From: Sodalis ligni
GTDB lineage: Bacteria; Pseudomonadota; Gammaproteobacteria; Enterobacterales; Enterobacteriaceae
Reading direction: 5' to 3'
Assembly: GCF_016865525.2 (NCBI RefSeq)
Contig: NZ_CP075169.1
Location: forward strand, 3,720,337-3,784,336
Length of the DNA: 64,000 bases
Shown here: positions 19,179-28,975 of the stretch, piece after piece
How positions within the stretch are numbered: the first letter of the stretch is position 1
How the letters are laid out: every line of letters begins with the position of its first letter
Made by a program: the position numbers and the translations under genes
The notes under the pieces: generated by a model
The model's input: only the letters and a program-made list of their open reading frames with translations
Databases searched by the model: none
Told to the model about the DNA's origin: nothing

Positions 19179-20133
19179 ATGATTATCAGCGATATCGATT
19201 TGAAACTGCTTAGGGTTTTAAAGATGGTCGTGGAAGCCAATGGATTTTCGAATGCCCGTGCGTTGCTTAACGTTTCCCAGTCCACCATCAGCGCGCAAAT
19301 GTCCCAACTTGAGATCAGGCTGGGATTTATACTCTGCCAGCGTGGACGCGGCGGCTTTCAGCTTACGGCCAAGGGAGAGGAGTTTTACCGCTACACGCTG
19401 CAGTTTTTTCAGTCTTTACATGAATTTCAGGTCAGAACCACCGAACTCAAGGATGGATTGACCGGCACATTGCGTATCGGTTTTTTAGATAATGTCATTA
19501 CCGATCCGGAAAACCCGCTCAGTCGGGCCATAGAAAAATTGATGTCGCTACCGCAAAACACCCTCCATCTGGTTCTGGAGACGCTTTCGCCGCCCGAACT
19601 GGAAAAAAGGGTCTTCGACAATAGCCTGGATGTGGCCATAGGAATATTCCCCAGCCGTATCCCCGGCCTCTGTTACCAATCGCTGTATTATGAGCGCGAT
19701 ATTCTTGTTTGCCGCAAGGATCACCCGCTGACACGGATGGATAGCGCGCAACGTATCATCGAAGCGATCCCCCGAATACCCCGCGTGGTTCGAACCTTTT
19801 TCGACGATAACGAATTCCCTGCAAATATTCAATGACACAGTATCCGCCAGCGTGACTAATCTGGAAGCCTCCGCCATGCTGGTAATGACCGGTCATTACA
19901 TCGGCTTTTTCCCAAACCATTATATCCAGCGCTGGCTTGAAACCGGTGACTTAATCTGCCTGATACCGGATCGCATCAGCCGTCAGTCGCACTTTGAACT
20001 TATCATCCGCGACAGGAAGCAGCCATTGCCCATCGCGCTGGATGCATTTTTGCGCTGCGTATACAGTATTCGGGACCAGCGGGAAAGAAACCGGGCGCTC
20101 AATGAAGAGCGGGCCGCAAGCGGCGATGGATAG
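19179..20133 (+). pseudogene. LysR-family regulator, frameshifted
   Basis: From ATG 19179 an N-terminal winged helix (SQSTISAQMSQLEIRLGF) and the first part of the effector domain (GTLRIGFLDNVITDPENPLS) read normally until DDNEFPANIQ and a stop at 19835. The remaining effector domain, SLQIFNDTVSASVTNLEAS and GHYIGFFPNHYIQRWLETG, is in the next frame. The break lies near 19810-19825 and looks like one inserted base or two deleted ones. The gene starts 41 bp after biuret hydrolase in the same direction and probably once controlled the nitrile hydratase operon. The truncated product would bind DNA but not sense its effector. Confidence 0.87.
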
Positions 20134-20233
20134 CAGGTTTTATCTTTCCAGCCAGGCTTTCAAGGAAGCAATATCGATGACAAAGCGATACTTCACATCC
20201 CTTTTCAGCATCCGTTTCCATGCGTAAAAGGAG

Positions 20234-21252
20234 CTAGGGCATGGCGGTGCTGGCGCGCATGACCAGCTGCGTGGCAAGTGTAGCGGAATCATCCGCTTTC
20301 CTGCCCTGAAGCGCCGACCAGATTTGTTTGCCGGCCAAGATGCCCATCTCCTGGTAAGGTAGCTCTACGGTGGTCAAGGCCGGTGAGCAAATTTCGGCAA
20401 GGACGCCCCCGCCGAGGCTCGCAACGGCCAATTGCGCAGGCACGGATATTCCCCGCGCATGGCAGGAGGAGATGGCCCCGCAGGCCACCTCGTCAGACGT
20501 GCAGATCAGTAAATCCAGCTCGGGCCAGTCAAGCAGGATCTTCGGCAAAAGATTTTTCCCAGTGCTGAAATCGGGCGGTAGAGAAGAACTGACAACCCGA
20601 TGGGGCGACTGATTTAACGACAGCATAGCCGAATGCCAGCCGCTGAGGATTTGCTGATGTATGTGGTGCTCATGGGCGGCACACAGCAGAGCGATATTTT
20701 TAAATCCCTTGATGGCCAGGGCATTAATCAGTTGTTTAATGGCCAGGCCGTAATTGGCACCGACGCTCATCATGACGGGCGCAGGAGTAACGCCGCCGAT
20801 TTCCAGCACCGGGATGCCGGCGGTGAGCAATAGCCGGCGGCTTTCCAATGAATTATCGAAATTATATAGCACCATGGCGGCCGGATTATAGGACAGCAGC
20901 TTTTCAATTAATCTGGACCCATGGGGGGCGGCGTAGTTATCCTCGGACAATAGCACGTCGTAACCACGAGGCCGGAGCACCGATTGAAGGGCTTGAGAAA
21001 TAATGGCGCAGCCAGGCGAGGTCAATGCCGGCGTCGCCATGGCTACCAGCCGCGAGGATGCCGAAGCCAGGGTGCTGGCTGCAAGATTGGTGACATAGCC
21101 GAGTTCGGTTACCGCCGCGTCGATCTTTTCCCGAAGTTTTGGCGACACTTTTCCGGTTCCCGTAGCGCACGCGAGGCGGTCATGGTGCTGACACCCGCCA
21201 TATTTGCCACATCAGCCAGGGTACTTTTACCAGAATTGCGACGCTGCTTCAC
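20234..21252 (-). pseudogene. LacI-family regulator (GntR-like), frameshifted
   Basis: Repressor with an N-terminal helix-turn-helix (STLADVANMAGVSTMTASRA) from a probable GTG start at 21252, preceded by AGGAAAG. The frame breaks after REPEK. The periplasmic-binding-protein-like sensor continues in another frame as SPKLREKIDAAVTELGYVTN and runs to 20234. One more A in the A-run on the coding strand (plus-strand T-run 21149-21152) would restore a protein of about 339 residues. It is divergent from an ascorbate-type PTS operon, and two LacI-type palindromes lie between them. Losing the sensor domain should derepress that operon. Confidence 0.88.
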
Positions 21253-21443
21253 CTTTTTCTTTCCTTTTCGGCAGTTAATTGGCCCGGTTTTTAAAATGGA
21301 TTTTATCATAACTACAGCGCAAGGACTGCCCGACTGACAGGCGATCGCAACATTCCCGTTATTTTCCATGGCAATCCTGTATCGGTCCCTATCACCGTCC
21401 CTTGATAGGTTTCCCTCACTGTACAACAAAATCAGCCCCAAAA

Positions 21444-21488
21444 TGTTAGCGGTAACAATATTTTCCCTTCACCTTTGTTAGCGCTAAC
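21444..21488. promoter_or_regulatory. Two LacI-type operators
   Basis: TGTTAGCGGTAACA (21444-21457) is a near-perfect palindrome of the GntR/LacI operator kind, and GTTAGCGCTAAC (21477-21488) is a perfect one. Their centres are 32 bp apart, about three helical turns. They lie between the divergent LacI gene and the PTS operon. Confidence 0.72.
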
Positions 21489-21491
21489 TTT

Positions 21492-21507
21492 TGAGATTTA
21501 TATCACA
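21492..21507 (+). promoter_or_regulatory. CRP-like site
   Basis: TGAGATTTATATCACA matches TGTGA-N6-TCACA at nine of ten fixed positions. It lies right after the second LacI operator and about 60 bp before the EIIA start, as expected for a catabolite-activated sugar operon. Confidence 0.55.
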
Positions 21508-21565
21508 GAATAAGGATTACTTTTTCGCCTACACTCCAAGCATCTTCAGCAAATAGGGACTCGTG

Positions 21566-22009
21566 ATGCTTGCCAAATGGTTAACCGCCGAAAGGATCGC
21601 CATTGTGGAACAGGTCGTCGACTGGCGCGGCGCTATTGAATTGTCCGCCCGTCCATTACTGTCGGAAGGCGCGATTGCCCCTGGCTACATTCAGGCGATT
21701 TTCGCCTCACATGAGGCAATTGGGCCCTATTATGTGTTAGCGCCCGGGCTGGCGATGCCCCATGCCCGCCCCGAAGAAGGTGTTAACCGCACGGCGCTAT
21801 CTCTGCTGCATATTCGCCAGGGCGTCAGTTTCGGATCCCTGGAAAATGACCCGGTGCATGTGGTGATTTTGCTCTGCGCCCAAAACGGTGATGAGCATCT
21901 GAGCATGATATCCCAGTTGGCCGAACTGTTCAGCAACGAAGAAGATCTCCAGGCACTCCTTGGCGCGGATACCCTTGCGGCTATCCAGGCTTTGATTGAT
22001 AAATACTGA
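21566..22009 (+). CDS. PTS EIIA component, ascorbate (UlaC)/mannitol-fructose type
   Basis: Cytoplasmic phosphocarrier of 147 residues, accepting phosphate from HPr and passing it to EIIB. The phosphorylated histidine is His66 in GLAMPHARPEEG. ATG 21566 is preferred over GTG 21563 because AGGGA sits at proper distance. Downstream are EIIB (broken) and an UlaA-type EIIC, giving the gene order IIA-IIB-IIC. Ascorbate or a related sugar acid is the likely substrate, but no downstream catabolic genes are present to settle it. Intact. Confidence 0.88.
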   Translation: MLAKWLTAERIAIVEQVVDWRGAIELSARPLLSEGAIAPGYIQAIFASHEAIGPYYVLAPGLAMPHARPEEGVNRTALSLLHIRQGVSFGSLENDPVHVVILLCAQNGDEHLSMISQLAELFSNEEDLQALLGADTLAAIQALIDKY

Positions 22010-22028
22010 TGTTTATTAAGGGATATAT

Positions 22029-22292
22029 ATGAAAAGATTCTGATCGTATGTGGTAATGGTTTAGGCAGTAGTTTCATCGTGGAAATGAATGTCAAAAATC
22101 CTTAAAGAATTAGGTAAGGAAGCGGAAGTCAGTCATACGGATTTAAGTTCGGCCAAATCCGAATCTGCGGATATTTATATTGGGTCCAATGATATCATTT
22201 CCGGATTGGATAATGGCGTTCGTCATGTTTTTGGTCTGAGTAACCTTTTAGATAACAATAAAATAAAAGAGATACTTGCCAATAATTTATAA
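22029..22292 (+). pseudogene. PTS EIIB component (UlaB-like), two frameshifts
   Basis: Expected product of about 88 residues: after ATG 22029 the sequence should give ILIVCGNGLGSSF with the phosphocysteine, then VEMNV, then LKELGKEAEVSHTDLSSA through to ILANNL. Three frames are needed. The first break is in the A-run at 22032-22035 (one A missing) and the second is in the A-run at 22094-22098. Both are in homopolymers. Without repair or slippage the phosphate chain from EIIA to EIIC is broken and the transporter cannot work. Confidence 0.86.
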
Positions 22293-22324
22293 TTCCTCTA
22301 CATGGTAGTTCCATGGAGTTTACA

Positions 22325-23584
22325 ATGCTCTCATTTATTATTAATGATGTATTAGGTACGCCTGCAATACTGGTGGGATTATTCTCTTTTTGCGGATTGC
22401 TGCTGCAGAAAAAATCTTTCTCCGATACGATATCCGGTACGCTAAAAACAATTATGGGGTTCCTGATATTAATCGCTGGCGCAGGTGTCATTGCCACCAC
22501 CTTGACCAGTTTTAGTGAACTCTTTATCCATTCCTTTAATATCCAGGGCGTTGTGCCGAATAATGATGTGGTAGCCGCGCTGGCACAGAAAAATTTCGGC
22601 CCTGCCGCCGCCATGATCATGATATTCGGCATGCTTGTGAATATTATCCTGGCTCGGATCACTCCCCTTAAATATATTTTCCTGACCGGACACCATACCC
22701 TGTATATGGCGGCCATGTTATCGGTAATCCTCACCACCGGCGGACTCAGCGGAGGAGTGCTGGTCACTCTTGGCGCCATTATCCTCGGGGCGCTAATGGT
22801 CATTTCACCGGCCATGCTGCAGCCGTTTACCCGCAAAATCACCGGCAGTGATGATTTTGCCCTAGGCCACTTTGGTTCGACGGGTTATTTATGTGCCGCT
22901 CTAGTGGGCAAAATTGTCGGCAAAAATAGCCGATCGACCGAAGAATTCAATGTACCGAAATATCTCAAATTCCTGCATGACTCGTCCATCGCCATCGCGT
23001 TGACAATGACGATCCTGTTTATCATCCTGGTTTTGGTAGCCGGTAAAAACTTTACCGAATCCGAAGTCAGCGGTGGACAGAACTACATTATTTTCGCCAT
23101 TATCCAGGCGATTACCTTTGCTGCGGGGGTTTATATTATTCTGGCCGGGGTGCGCATGGTCATTGCAGAAATCGTGCCGGCCTTTAAAGGCATTGCCGAT
23201 AAAGTAGTCAAGGATGCCAAGCCGGCCCTGGATTGCCCGACGGTATTTCCCTTTGCGCCCAACGCGGTGATTATCGGTTTTTTAAGCAGCTTTTGTGCCG
23301 GGCTTATCAGCATGTTTTTCTTCCCGCTATTGGGGTTAAGCATTATTGTCCCGGGCCTGGTGCCCCATTTTTTCACCGGCGCTACGGCGGGCGTGTATGG
23401 TAATTCCACCGGTGGATGGCGGGGAGCGATTATCGGCGCTTTTGCCAACGGCTTGATCATTTCGTTCCTGCCGGCAATATTATTATCGGTACTGGGGAAT
23501 CTTTCCGCCTCCACCACCTTTGGCGATGCTGATTTTGGTATCGTCGGTATTGCGCTGGGCAAATTCATGATGCTATTTCATTAA
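22325..23584 (+). CDS. PTS EIIC component, ascorbate-type (UlaA/SgaT family)
   Basis: Integral membrane permease of 419 residues with about ten or eleven hydrophobic segments. UlaA-family marks include ITPLKYIFLTGHHTLYMAA near 115 and GHFGSTGYLCAALVG near 185. ATG 22325 is chosen over 22313 because GGAG at 22315-22318 lies 7 bp before it and would be inside the longer frame. It moves and phosphorylates its sugar using EIIB. The frame is intact, but the EIIB partner encoded just upstream is not. Confidence 0.88.
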   Translation: MLSFIINDVLGTPAILVGLFSFCGLLLQKKSFSDTISGTLKTIMGFLILIAGAGVIATTLTSFSELFIHSFNIQGVVPNNDVVAALAQKNFGPAAAMIMIFGMLVNIILARITPLKYIFLTGHHTLYMAAMLSVILTTGGLSGGVLVTLGAIILGALMVISPAMLQPFTRKITGSDDFALGHFGSTGYLCAALVGKIVGKNSRSTEEFNVPKYLKFLHDSSIAIALTMTILFIILVLVAGKNFTESEVSGGQNYIIFAIIQAITFAAGVYIILAGVRMVIAEIVPAFKGIADKVVKDAKPALDCPTVFPFAPNAVIIGFLSSFCAGLISMFFFPLLGLSIIVPGLVPHFFTGATAGVYGNSTGGWRGAIIGAFANGLIISFLPAILLSVLGNLSASTTFGDADFGIVGIALGKFMMLFH

Positions 23585-24147
23585 ATAACTTTTGATTAAA
23601 CCATCCCCCATTGATTGACCCGGCCGCTTGCTTACCCTGTAGCCGGGTTAGTCCGTTATTCCCTGATAACGGATTGTCCATCCATTCATCCTCTGCCGTC
23701 GGCGCCGGATATGTTACATAAAGACTATCAGATTTCAAATTACCTTTACTACCCCAGCGGAAAACAGCATACACAGGCTTTCACGTTGCTCAGCAATGCC
23801 TTGCGGTACCGTAACTCAAAGTCCCGGACCTGTTTCAAAAGCTTAAAGGCACGCCTGATAGTCCATGTATAGTTGGTATACTGAATATGGCGGTAGATGG
23901 TGCCCTTGCCAGGCCGGGTTATCACAACCACCACCGGGGCAGGGGTGGCATGGGCAAAATCTTTGATGGCCCAGTCCATACGCGCGGCAAAACCGTGCTG
24001 GCATGCCTCCCGCCAACGCCAAACGATAGACATAATTTATTTTGATAGTAAACAATTTTCCTTGTGGATATATACATCCTGGTGTCATGATTGTCATTAA
24101 TACTGATATTCATTTCCGCTACCGGTTAGGAGGCTTAGTTTTTAAAC
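23585..24147. other. Intergenic region with possible gene remnant
   Basis: About 560 bases without a convincing gene. A small hairpin TCCGTTAT/ATAACGGA (23652-23659 and 23666-23673) follows the PTS operon; it has no good T-run. On the minus strand a 95-codon frame (23749-24033) reads like protein in part (AARMDWAIKDFAHATPAPV) but I cannot assign it; it may be a decayed gene. Confidence 0.4.
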
Positions 24148-24875
24148 ATGGCCAGAGCAAAACGTCCGACAGATGAAAATATGCAGGCCGCGGCCACACT
24201 GTGCGCCAGGGATCGCAGCGCGGTTTATGAAAAATTGATGAATGCCATCTCGGAACACCGCCTTAAGCCGGGCACCAAACTTACGGAAGAAAAGCTGGCG
24301 GCCATTTTCAAGGTTTCCCGCACCGTGGTCAGAGAGGCCCTGCAGCAAATGGCTTTCGAGCGGGTGGTGGAAATCCTGCCCAACCGCGGCGCGTTTATTG
24401 CCAGCCCCACCATTGCGGAAGCTAAAGAATTTTTCCAGGCCCGGCGCTATGTCGAGGTTCCCTTGCTGGAAAATATATGTAAGCGAGTGACCGCGCAGGA
24501 AATCACGCTGCTGCGCCAGCACGTTAAACAGGAAGAAAAGCCAGGCATTCAGGCGATCGCCGCAAGATTGTGCGCCTGTCCGGCGAGTTTCATGTGCTGC
24601 TGGCCTCCTGGCGGGAAATCGTTTTCTTGAAAGAACGGTACGCGGCCTGCAGTTATTGACGTGCTTGACTATCCTGCTGTATGACACCCCACGGACGTTA
24701 CCTGCCAGCACAATGAACATGAACGGCTGGTGGATGCGGTAGAGGCGCGGGACAGCATGCGCGCGCAAAACTGATGCTGGATCACCTGCTGGGGATCGAA
24801 AATTCGCTGCATCTGGATGAGCCGGAAGAAAAGGAGGAAGATCTGGAAGAGATCCTGCTCGGCACTGGAAACTAA
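24148..24875 (+). pseudogene. GntR-family (FCD-type) regulator, multiple frameshifts
   Basis: An N-terminal winged helix-turn-helix is clear (SAVYEKLMNAISEHRLKPGT, KLAAIFKVSRTVVREALQQM, RGAFIASPT). The C-terminal ligand domain is present only across several frames: RLSGEFHVLLASWRE near 24570, NEHERLVDAVEARDSMRA near 24715, and a tail HLLGIENSLHLDEPEEKEED ending TAA 24873-24875. At least three indels separate them. It precedes the third ABC operon and may have regulated it, as FCD-type GntR proteins often do for pyrimidine or amide catabolism. No longer functional as a sensor. Confidence 0.85.
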
Positions 24876-24952
24876 ATTTCTTATATCTAGGGCATCTGGC
24901 CCCGAAGCCTTAATTCCCCCTAGCCCTTACATCTACCGGTTTTTCCCTGTAG

Positions 24953-24980
24953 AAAGAGCGCGTTAGGCGCTCTTTTTTTT
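24953..24980 (+). terminator. Rho-independent terminator
   Basis: AAAGAGCGC (24953-24961) pairs with GCGCTCTTT (24967-24975) over a GTTAG loop: a perfect 9-bp stem followed by T residues to 24980. It lies about 80 bp after the GntR remnant and separates it from the ABC operon. Confidence 0.9.
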
Positions 24981-25210
24981 CACTTTATTCTTTTATTTCT
25001 TTTCGCTCGGAAAACGCTAAATATAAGAAATGCATATCGCAATAATAAAACTGATGAACCATTTAAATAATTATTGACTTCAATTTTGCATGATCTTATT
25101 GTCAAAATTAATCCATATCCTCTGCCGCAACTATCTCGACGCCAATTAGCTCGACGCCAATTCGCCGCAGATAATTGTTAACAATCTTTGAGTATTTTGT
25201 GGAGCACTGC

Positions 25211-26098
25211 ATGTCTGAACTGGTATTGGCCCATGGTGAGGCGCTTTCCAATCTGCCGTTATTCGTGGCGCAGGCATGCGGTTACTTTCGCGACCGGGGA
25301 TTAACGGTAATGGTGCCGAAACTCAGCGGCACGGCGTCGACCATTGCATTACTCAGAAGCGGCGCGGCGCAAATAGGCACCACGGGATTTACCCAGCCGC
25401 TGTGCGATTTCAACGCCGCTGACCCGTTGCGCATTATCGCTGGAAGCGGCGTCGGCGGCATGGCGGTAATGATTCATCCGGACAGCGTGGCCGCGGCGCC
25501 CGCCACCCTGCGCTTTGGCACCTTCTTCGAGGATCCGATGGAGGTGCTGCTGCACGATGCTATCAACCATTACCAGGGGGTCTGGCAACGCAGCGATATA
25601 CGCTATTTCGACACCCTCCAGCAGGGGATAACCGCCATGCAGCGGCGTGAAATCGACGCCTGCACCTTTATCGAGCCGGTAATAGGCCAGCTCGAACTGC
25701 TGGGATTCAAAAAAATGTGCGACGCCGCCGACGTCTGGGGAACCGGTTATCCCGATACCGTACTGGTTACGCGCCAGAGTTTTTTGCATCAGTACCCGGA
25801 TGTGGTGGATGCGGTGATAAAGGCTCTGCTGCAGGCGGAAAATGCGATAAAGGCCGATCCACAGGGCGCCTTGTCAAGCGTGGCGCGATTTTACCCCGGC
25901 GTTCCCCTGGCGGTGATGACGCAGGGTCTGTCACGGCAGCCTTCACAAATCGATATCCGTTCCCTTGCCGGCACCATTATCGGCCGGTTCGACGCACTGG
26001 CTGCAATGGGCAGGCTGGTACCGCCGGATAATCCGTATGCCGTGCTTGATTTTAGCCGCTTATCCGCCCTGCTGTCGCAAACGGAATATACGCACTAA
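25211..26098 (+). CDS. ABC-type substrate-binding protein (NMT1 family) without signal peptide
   Basis: NMT1-family binding fold of 295 residues: VLAHGEALSNLPLFVAQACG near 4, GAAQIGTTGFTQPLCDF near 58 and FGTFFEDPMEVLLHD near 102. ATG 25211 is chosen because GGAG lies 7 bp before it; a longer frame from 25175 does not add a signal peptide either. The protein therefore seems cytoplasmic, unlike the three other binding proteins in the window. It is followed by another NMT1-type gene with its permease and ATPase. It may be an intracellular ligand sensor, or the export signal has been lost. Confidence 0.82.
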   Translation: MSELVLAHGEALSNLPLFVAQACGYFRDRGLTVMVPKLSGTASTIALLRSGAAQIGTTGFTQPLCDFNAADPLRIIAGSGVGGMAVMIHPDSVAAAPATLRFGTFFEDPMEVLLHDAINHYQGVWQRSDIRYFDTLQQGITAMQRREIDACTFIEPVIGQLELLGFKKMCDAADVWGTGYPDTVLVTRQSFLHQYPDVVDAVIKALLQAENAIKADPQGALSSVARFYPGVPLAVMTQGLSRQPSQIDIRSLAGTIIGRFDALAAMGRLVPPDNPYAVLDFSRLSALLSQTEYTH

Positions 26099-26301
26099 CG
26101 CGCGGCTTCGCCGAACCTTAAACCGCGACAGCTATCCGCTGGACGTTATGCCTTGCTGGCAGGGGTTCGTTCGCACTTTTTTAAACACCAGGAGCCAAAA
26201 AGATTTTTCAAACAAAACTGGTTTTCCCGCGGTTTCTGGCCTTTGATATAATTCCCGGCCTTTTTCTGAAACACAGGCCGCTGGCACCCGCCGCCTGGGC
26301 G

Positions 26302-27255
26302 TTGGGCAAGTACCTTATCAGCGCCCCCGCCCAGGCGGCGGATATAACAACTTTCAAGGCAACGCACGGCACGGGCTTGTGCAATTGTCCCTTCTTCCTG
26401 GTAAAGGAGCGCGGACTGGCGAAAAACGTCGCTCTGGATTTTGTCACCACCCCGACCAATGCCGATATAGCCGCCTTGTTCGGCGCCGGTCTGGTTGACG
26501 TAACCGTGGTGCCTTACACCAACTTCATTACGCTATTCGCCCAGGGCGCGCCTATCAAGATCGTCGCCGGCTCAGGGGTACAGGGCTGCGTGATAGTCAG
26601 CCAGCAGGGTATCGATTCCGCCGAAAAGCTGCGCGGCAAGACGCTGGGAACCTTTCAGGCGGATACGCTGGAAATGCTGCCTTACGATTATCTGAAAAAA
26701 GCGGGCATGAGCTTTGCCGACGTCAAGGTACGTTACTTCGGTACCTCGCCGGAGCTGGCTCAGGCCTTTATCAACGGCAATATCGACGCCATGTGCCATA
26801 TCGAGCCTTACGCTACCCAGGCGCTGCAGGCGCGTCCGGGCGCGGTACGTCTTTCCGACGGCGTCGATATCTATGGCAAGAACTACAGCGATTGCGTACT
26901 GGCGGTAAGCGCCTCCGTGCTGGCAGAGAATCGCGAAGCGGTGAAGGCGCTTATCAAGGGCATGATGATCGGCCAGCATCAGGAAGAGACCGACCGCGCC
27001 TCGGCGGTCAAAGATACCGTGGGCAAATACTTCAAGACCAGCTACGAAGCCACCCTGGACGCCGCCACAAAACAGCCGGCGATGATCGACCAACGGCAGA
27101 ACCAGGATTTTATCCTGCAGCGCGCCAATAACCTCAAAGAGCTGCGTTACATCCAGAAGGTGCCGGGAGCGGATATCTTCGACTGGTCATTGCTCAATGA
27201 AGTGATTAAGGAAAATCCCGACTTGTATGCCTCGCTGGAGCTGAAAAGCGCATGA
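26302..27255 (+). CDS. ABC transporter substrate-binding protein (NMT1/SsuA family), start uncertain
   Basis: Binding protein of the third importer. The frame is open upstream to about 26185, and translation of that part is hydrophobic and ends in APAQAAD, a good signal-peptidase site, so the true start is probably near 26200. There GGAG (26191-26194) is followed by lysine codons but no ATG, GTG or TTG; TTG 26302 is the first standard start and would cut off most of the signal. Mature-domain features are FKATHGTGLCNCPFFLVKE, VDVTVVPYTNF and RGKTLGTFQADTLEM. It overlaps the permease by ATGA. The start codon may have mutated. Confidence 0.82.
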   Translation: MGKYLISAPAQAADITTFKATHGTGLCNCPFFLVKERGLAKNVALDFVTTPTNADIAALFGAGLVDVTVVPYTNFITLFAQGAPIKIVAGSGVQGCVIVSQQGIDSAEKLRGKTLGTFQADTLEMLPYDYLKKAGMSFADVKVRYFGTSPELAQAFINGNIDAMCHIEPYATQALQARPGAVRLSDGVDIYGKNYSDCVLAVSASVLAENREAVKALIKGMMIGQHQEETDRASAVKDTVGKYFKTSYEATLDAATKQPAMIDQRQNQDFILQRANNLKELRYIQKVPGADIFDWSLLNEVIKENPDLYASLELKSA

Positions 27256-28172
27256 ATGTGAATACCCTGCCAAAGCCGGTAAAAGCGGGCGGTGTTTCAC
27301 CGGTCGCAGTCAATCCTCCGGTGAGGAAAACCCGCCGCCGCGGCTGGGCGGATTTTTTCTCGCGCCTCGGCTGGGGCGTGGCTTCCGTCGCCCTGTTTGC
27401 CGGGATTTGGGAAGCGATATGGGCTTTTGGGGGATTGAATCCGCTGTTATTACCGCCGCCGCATATCTTCCTGGCGAATTTTGCCCAGCAGGCGCAATAT
27501 TTTATCCCCACCGATGTTATCGGCCAGGTCACCAACGACACCGCCTTGTTGTCGTTGGGTAAAACCATCATCGCCACGGTTGGACGCGTGATGGCGGGCT
27601 TGGCCCTGGGTTTTGTCCTAAGCCTGATAAGCGGCCTGGCCATTTGCTATTTCCGCCTGTTCGGCAAGCTGGTATTGCCGACCATCACCCTGCTGGCGCC
27701 CATCTCCCCCATCGCCTGGCTGCCGGTGGCCATCTTTATCTTCGGCATCGGCAATCCGCCGGCGATTTTCATGGTGTTTATTTCACTGTTTTTTGTCATG
27801 ACGGTATCCACGATCAGCCAGATTGAGAGTGTGAGCAAAACGCACCTCAACGTGGCGGCGGTGATGGGGGCAACCCGGGCGCAGACTTTCCGTTACGTCA
27901 TTATCCCCGCCATCCTGCCTTCGTTATTCTTCGTGTTGCGCATGAACCTGTTCGGCGCATGGATGATTGTGCTGGTGGCGGAAGCGACAGGCGTAGGCAG
28001 CGGACTGGGACAAATCGTTATGCAGGCGCGCAATACCTTTAATTCCAGCCTGTCATTTTTCACCATGACCATCATCGGCATTACCGGATTCGTTTTCGAT
28101 CTGCTGCTGCGCTATATGCAGAAGAAGCTTCTTTACTGGATACCTGAAAACAACGCCGGAGGCCGGAAATGA
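27252..28172 (+). CDS. ABC transporter permease (TauC/SsuC family)
   Basis: Inner-membrane permease of 306 residues with a proline- and arginine-rich cytoplasmic N-terminus (about 35 residues) and about six hydrophobic helices. The ATPase-contact loop is AAVMGATRAQTFRYVIIPAI near residue 200. The segment SPIAWLPVAIFIFGIGNPPA matches the permease at 15146, so the two importers are related. It overlaps both flanking genes by ATGA (27252-27255 and 28169-28172). Intact. Confidence 0.92.
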   Translation: MNVNTLPKPVKAGGVSPVAVNPPVRKTRRRGWADFFSRLGWGVASVALFAGIWEAIWAFGGLNPLLLPPPHIFLANFAQQAQYFIPTDVIGQVTNDTALLSLGKTIIATVGRVMAGLALGFVLSLISGLAICYFRLFGKLVLPTITLLAPISPIAWLPVAIFIFGIGNPPAIFMVFISLFFVMTVSTISQIESVSKTHLNVAAVMGATRAQTFRYVIIPAILPSLFFVLRMNLFGAWMIVLVAEATGVGSGLGQIVMQARNTFNSSLSFFTMTIIGITGFVFDLLLRYMQKKLLYWIPENNAGGRK

Positions 28173-28975
28173 CGAACAATACCAGCACGCAACCGCCATT
28201 GATCGATTGCAGCCGCGTGGGTAAAACCTGGGTTGATGCGCAAGGCGCTGCCGTCGTCGCATTGAATAATGTCGATTTACAGGTAGCGCGGGGGGAGTTT
28301 GTCGTGCTGCTCGGTCCCAGCGGCTGCGGTAAAAGCACCCTGCTGTATATGATAGCCGGGCTGGAATCGGTCAGCGAAGGATCGATCCGCTGTGGTGGAG
28401 CCGAGGTGTCCCAACCGGGCACCGATCGCGGATTTGTCTTTCAGGACGCGTCTCTCTATCCCTGGCTGACGGTAGCGGAAAATGTCGCCTTCGGCCTGAA
28501 GATGCAGGGCATGTCTAAAGAACAAAGGTTGAAACGGGCGCAGTCCATCCTGCAAAACGTCGGCCTTGCCGATGCCGCGGATAAACGACCCGATCAGCTT
28601 TCCGGCGGCATGCGCCAGCGGGTGGCGATGGCCAGGGCGTTGGCGCTAAATCCCGAGGCGCTGCTGCTGGATGAACCTTTTGCGGCATTGGATGTGCAAA
28701 CGCGGGCGAAAATGCAGGATTTTCTGATCCGTATCTGGCGGCAAACCGGCGTATCAATGATTTTTGTCACTCACCATATTGATGAAGCCGTAGCGCTGGC
28801 CGATCGCGTGGTGGTCTTTACCGCGCGTCCCGGCGGCATTAAAGAAATCATCCCTATCGATCTCCCGCGGCCGCGCGATCCCAAAAGCCCCCTGTTCCAT
28901 CAGCTCAGCGATCATCTAATCGACTTGCTGCGTGATGAAGTCGATCGCGCCTTTGCCGAACAGGAGGTGGGCTGA
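28169..28975 (+). CDS. ABC transporter ATP-binding protein (TauB/SsuB family)
   Basis: ATPase of 268 residues, the only complete one of the three NMT1-type importers visible here. Walker A is LGPSGCGKST (near 50), Q-loop VFQDASLYPW, signature LSGGMRQR, Walker B LLLDEPFAALD and switch VTHHIDEA. It overlaps the permease by 4 bp and shares its last base with the next gene's start. It could in principle also power the two importers whose own ATPases are broken, since ATPases of this family sometimes serve several permeases; that is speculation. Confidence 0.93.
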   Translation: MTNNTSTQPPLIDCSRVGKTWVDAQGAAVVALNNVDLQVARGEFVVLLGPSGCGKSTLLYMIAGLESVSEGSIRCGGAEVSQPGTDRGFVFQDASLYPWLTVAENVAFGLKMQGMSKEQRLKRAQSILQNVGLADAADKRPDQLSGGMRQRVAMARALALNPEALLLDEPFAALDVQTRAKMQDFLIRIWRQTGVSMIFVTHHIDEAVALADRVVVFTARPGGIKEIIPIDLPRPRDPKSPLFHQLSDHLIDLLRDEVDRAFAEQEVG

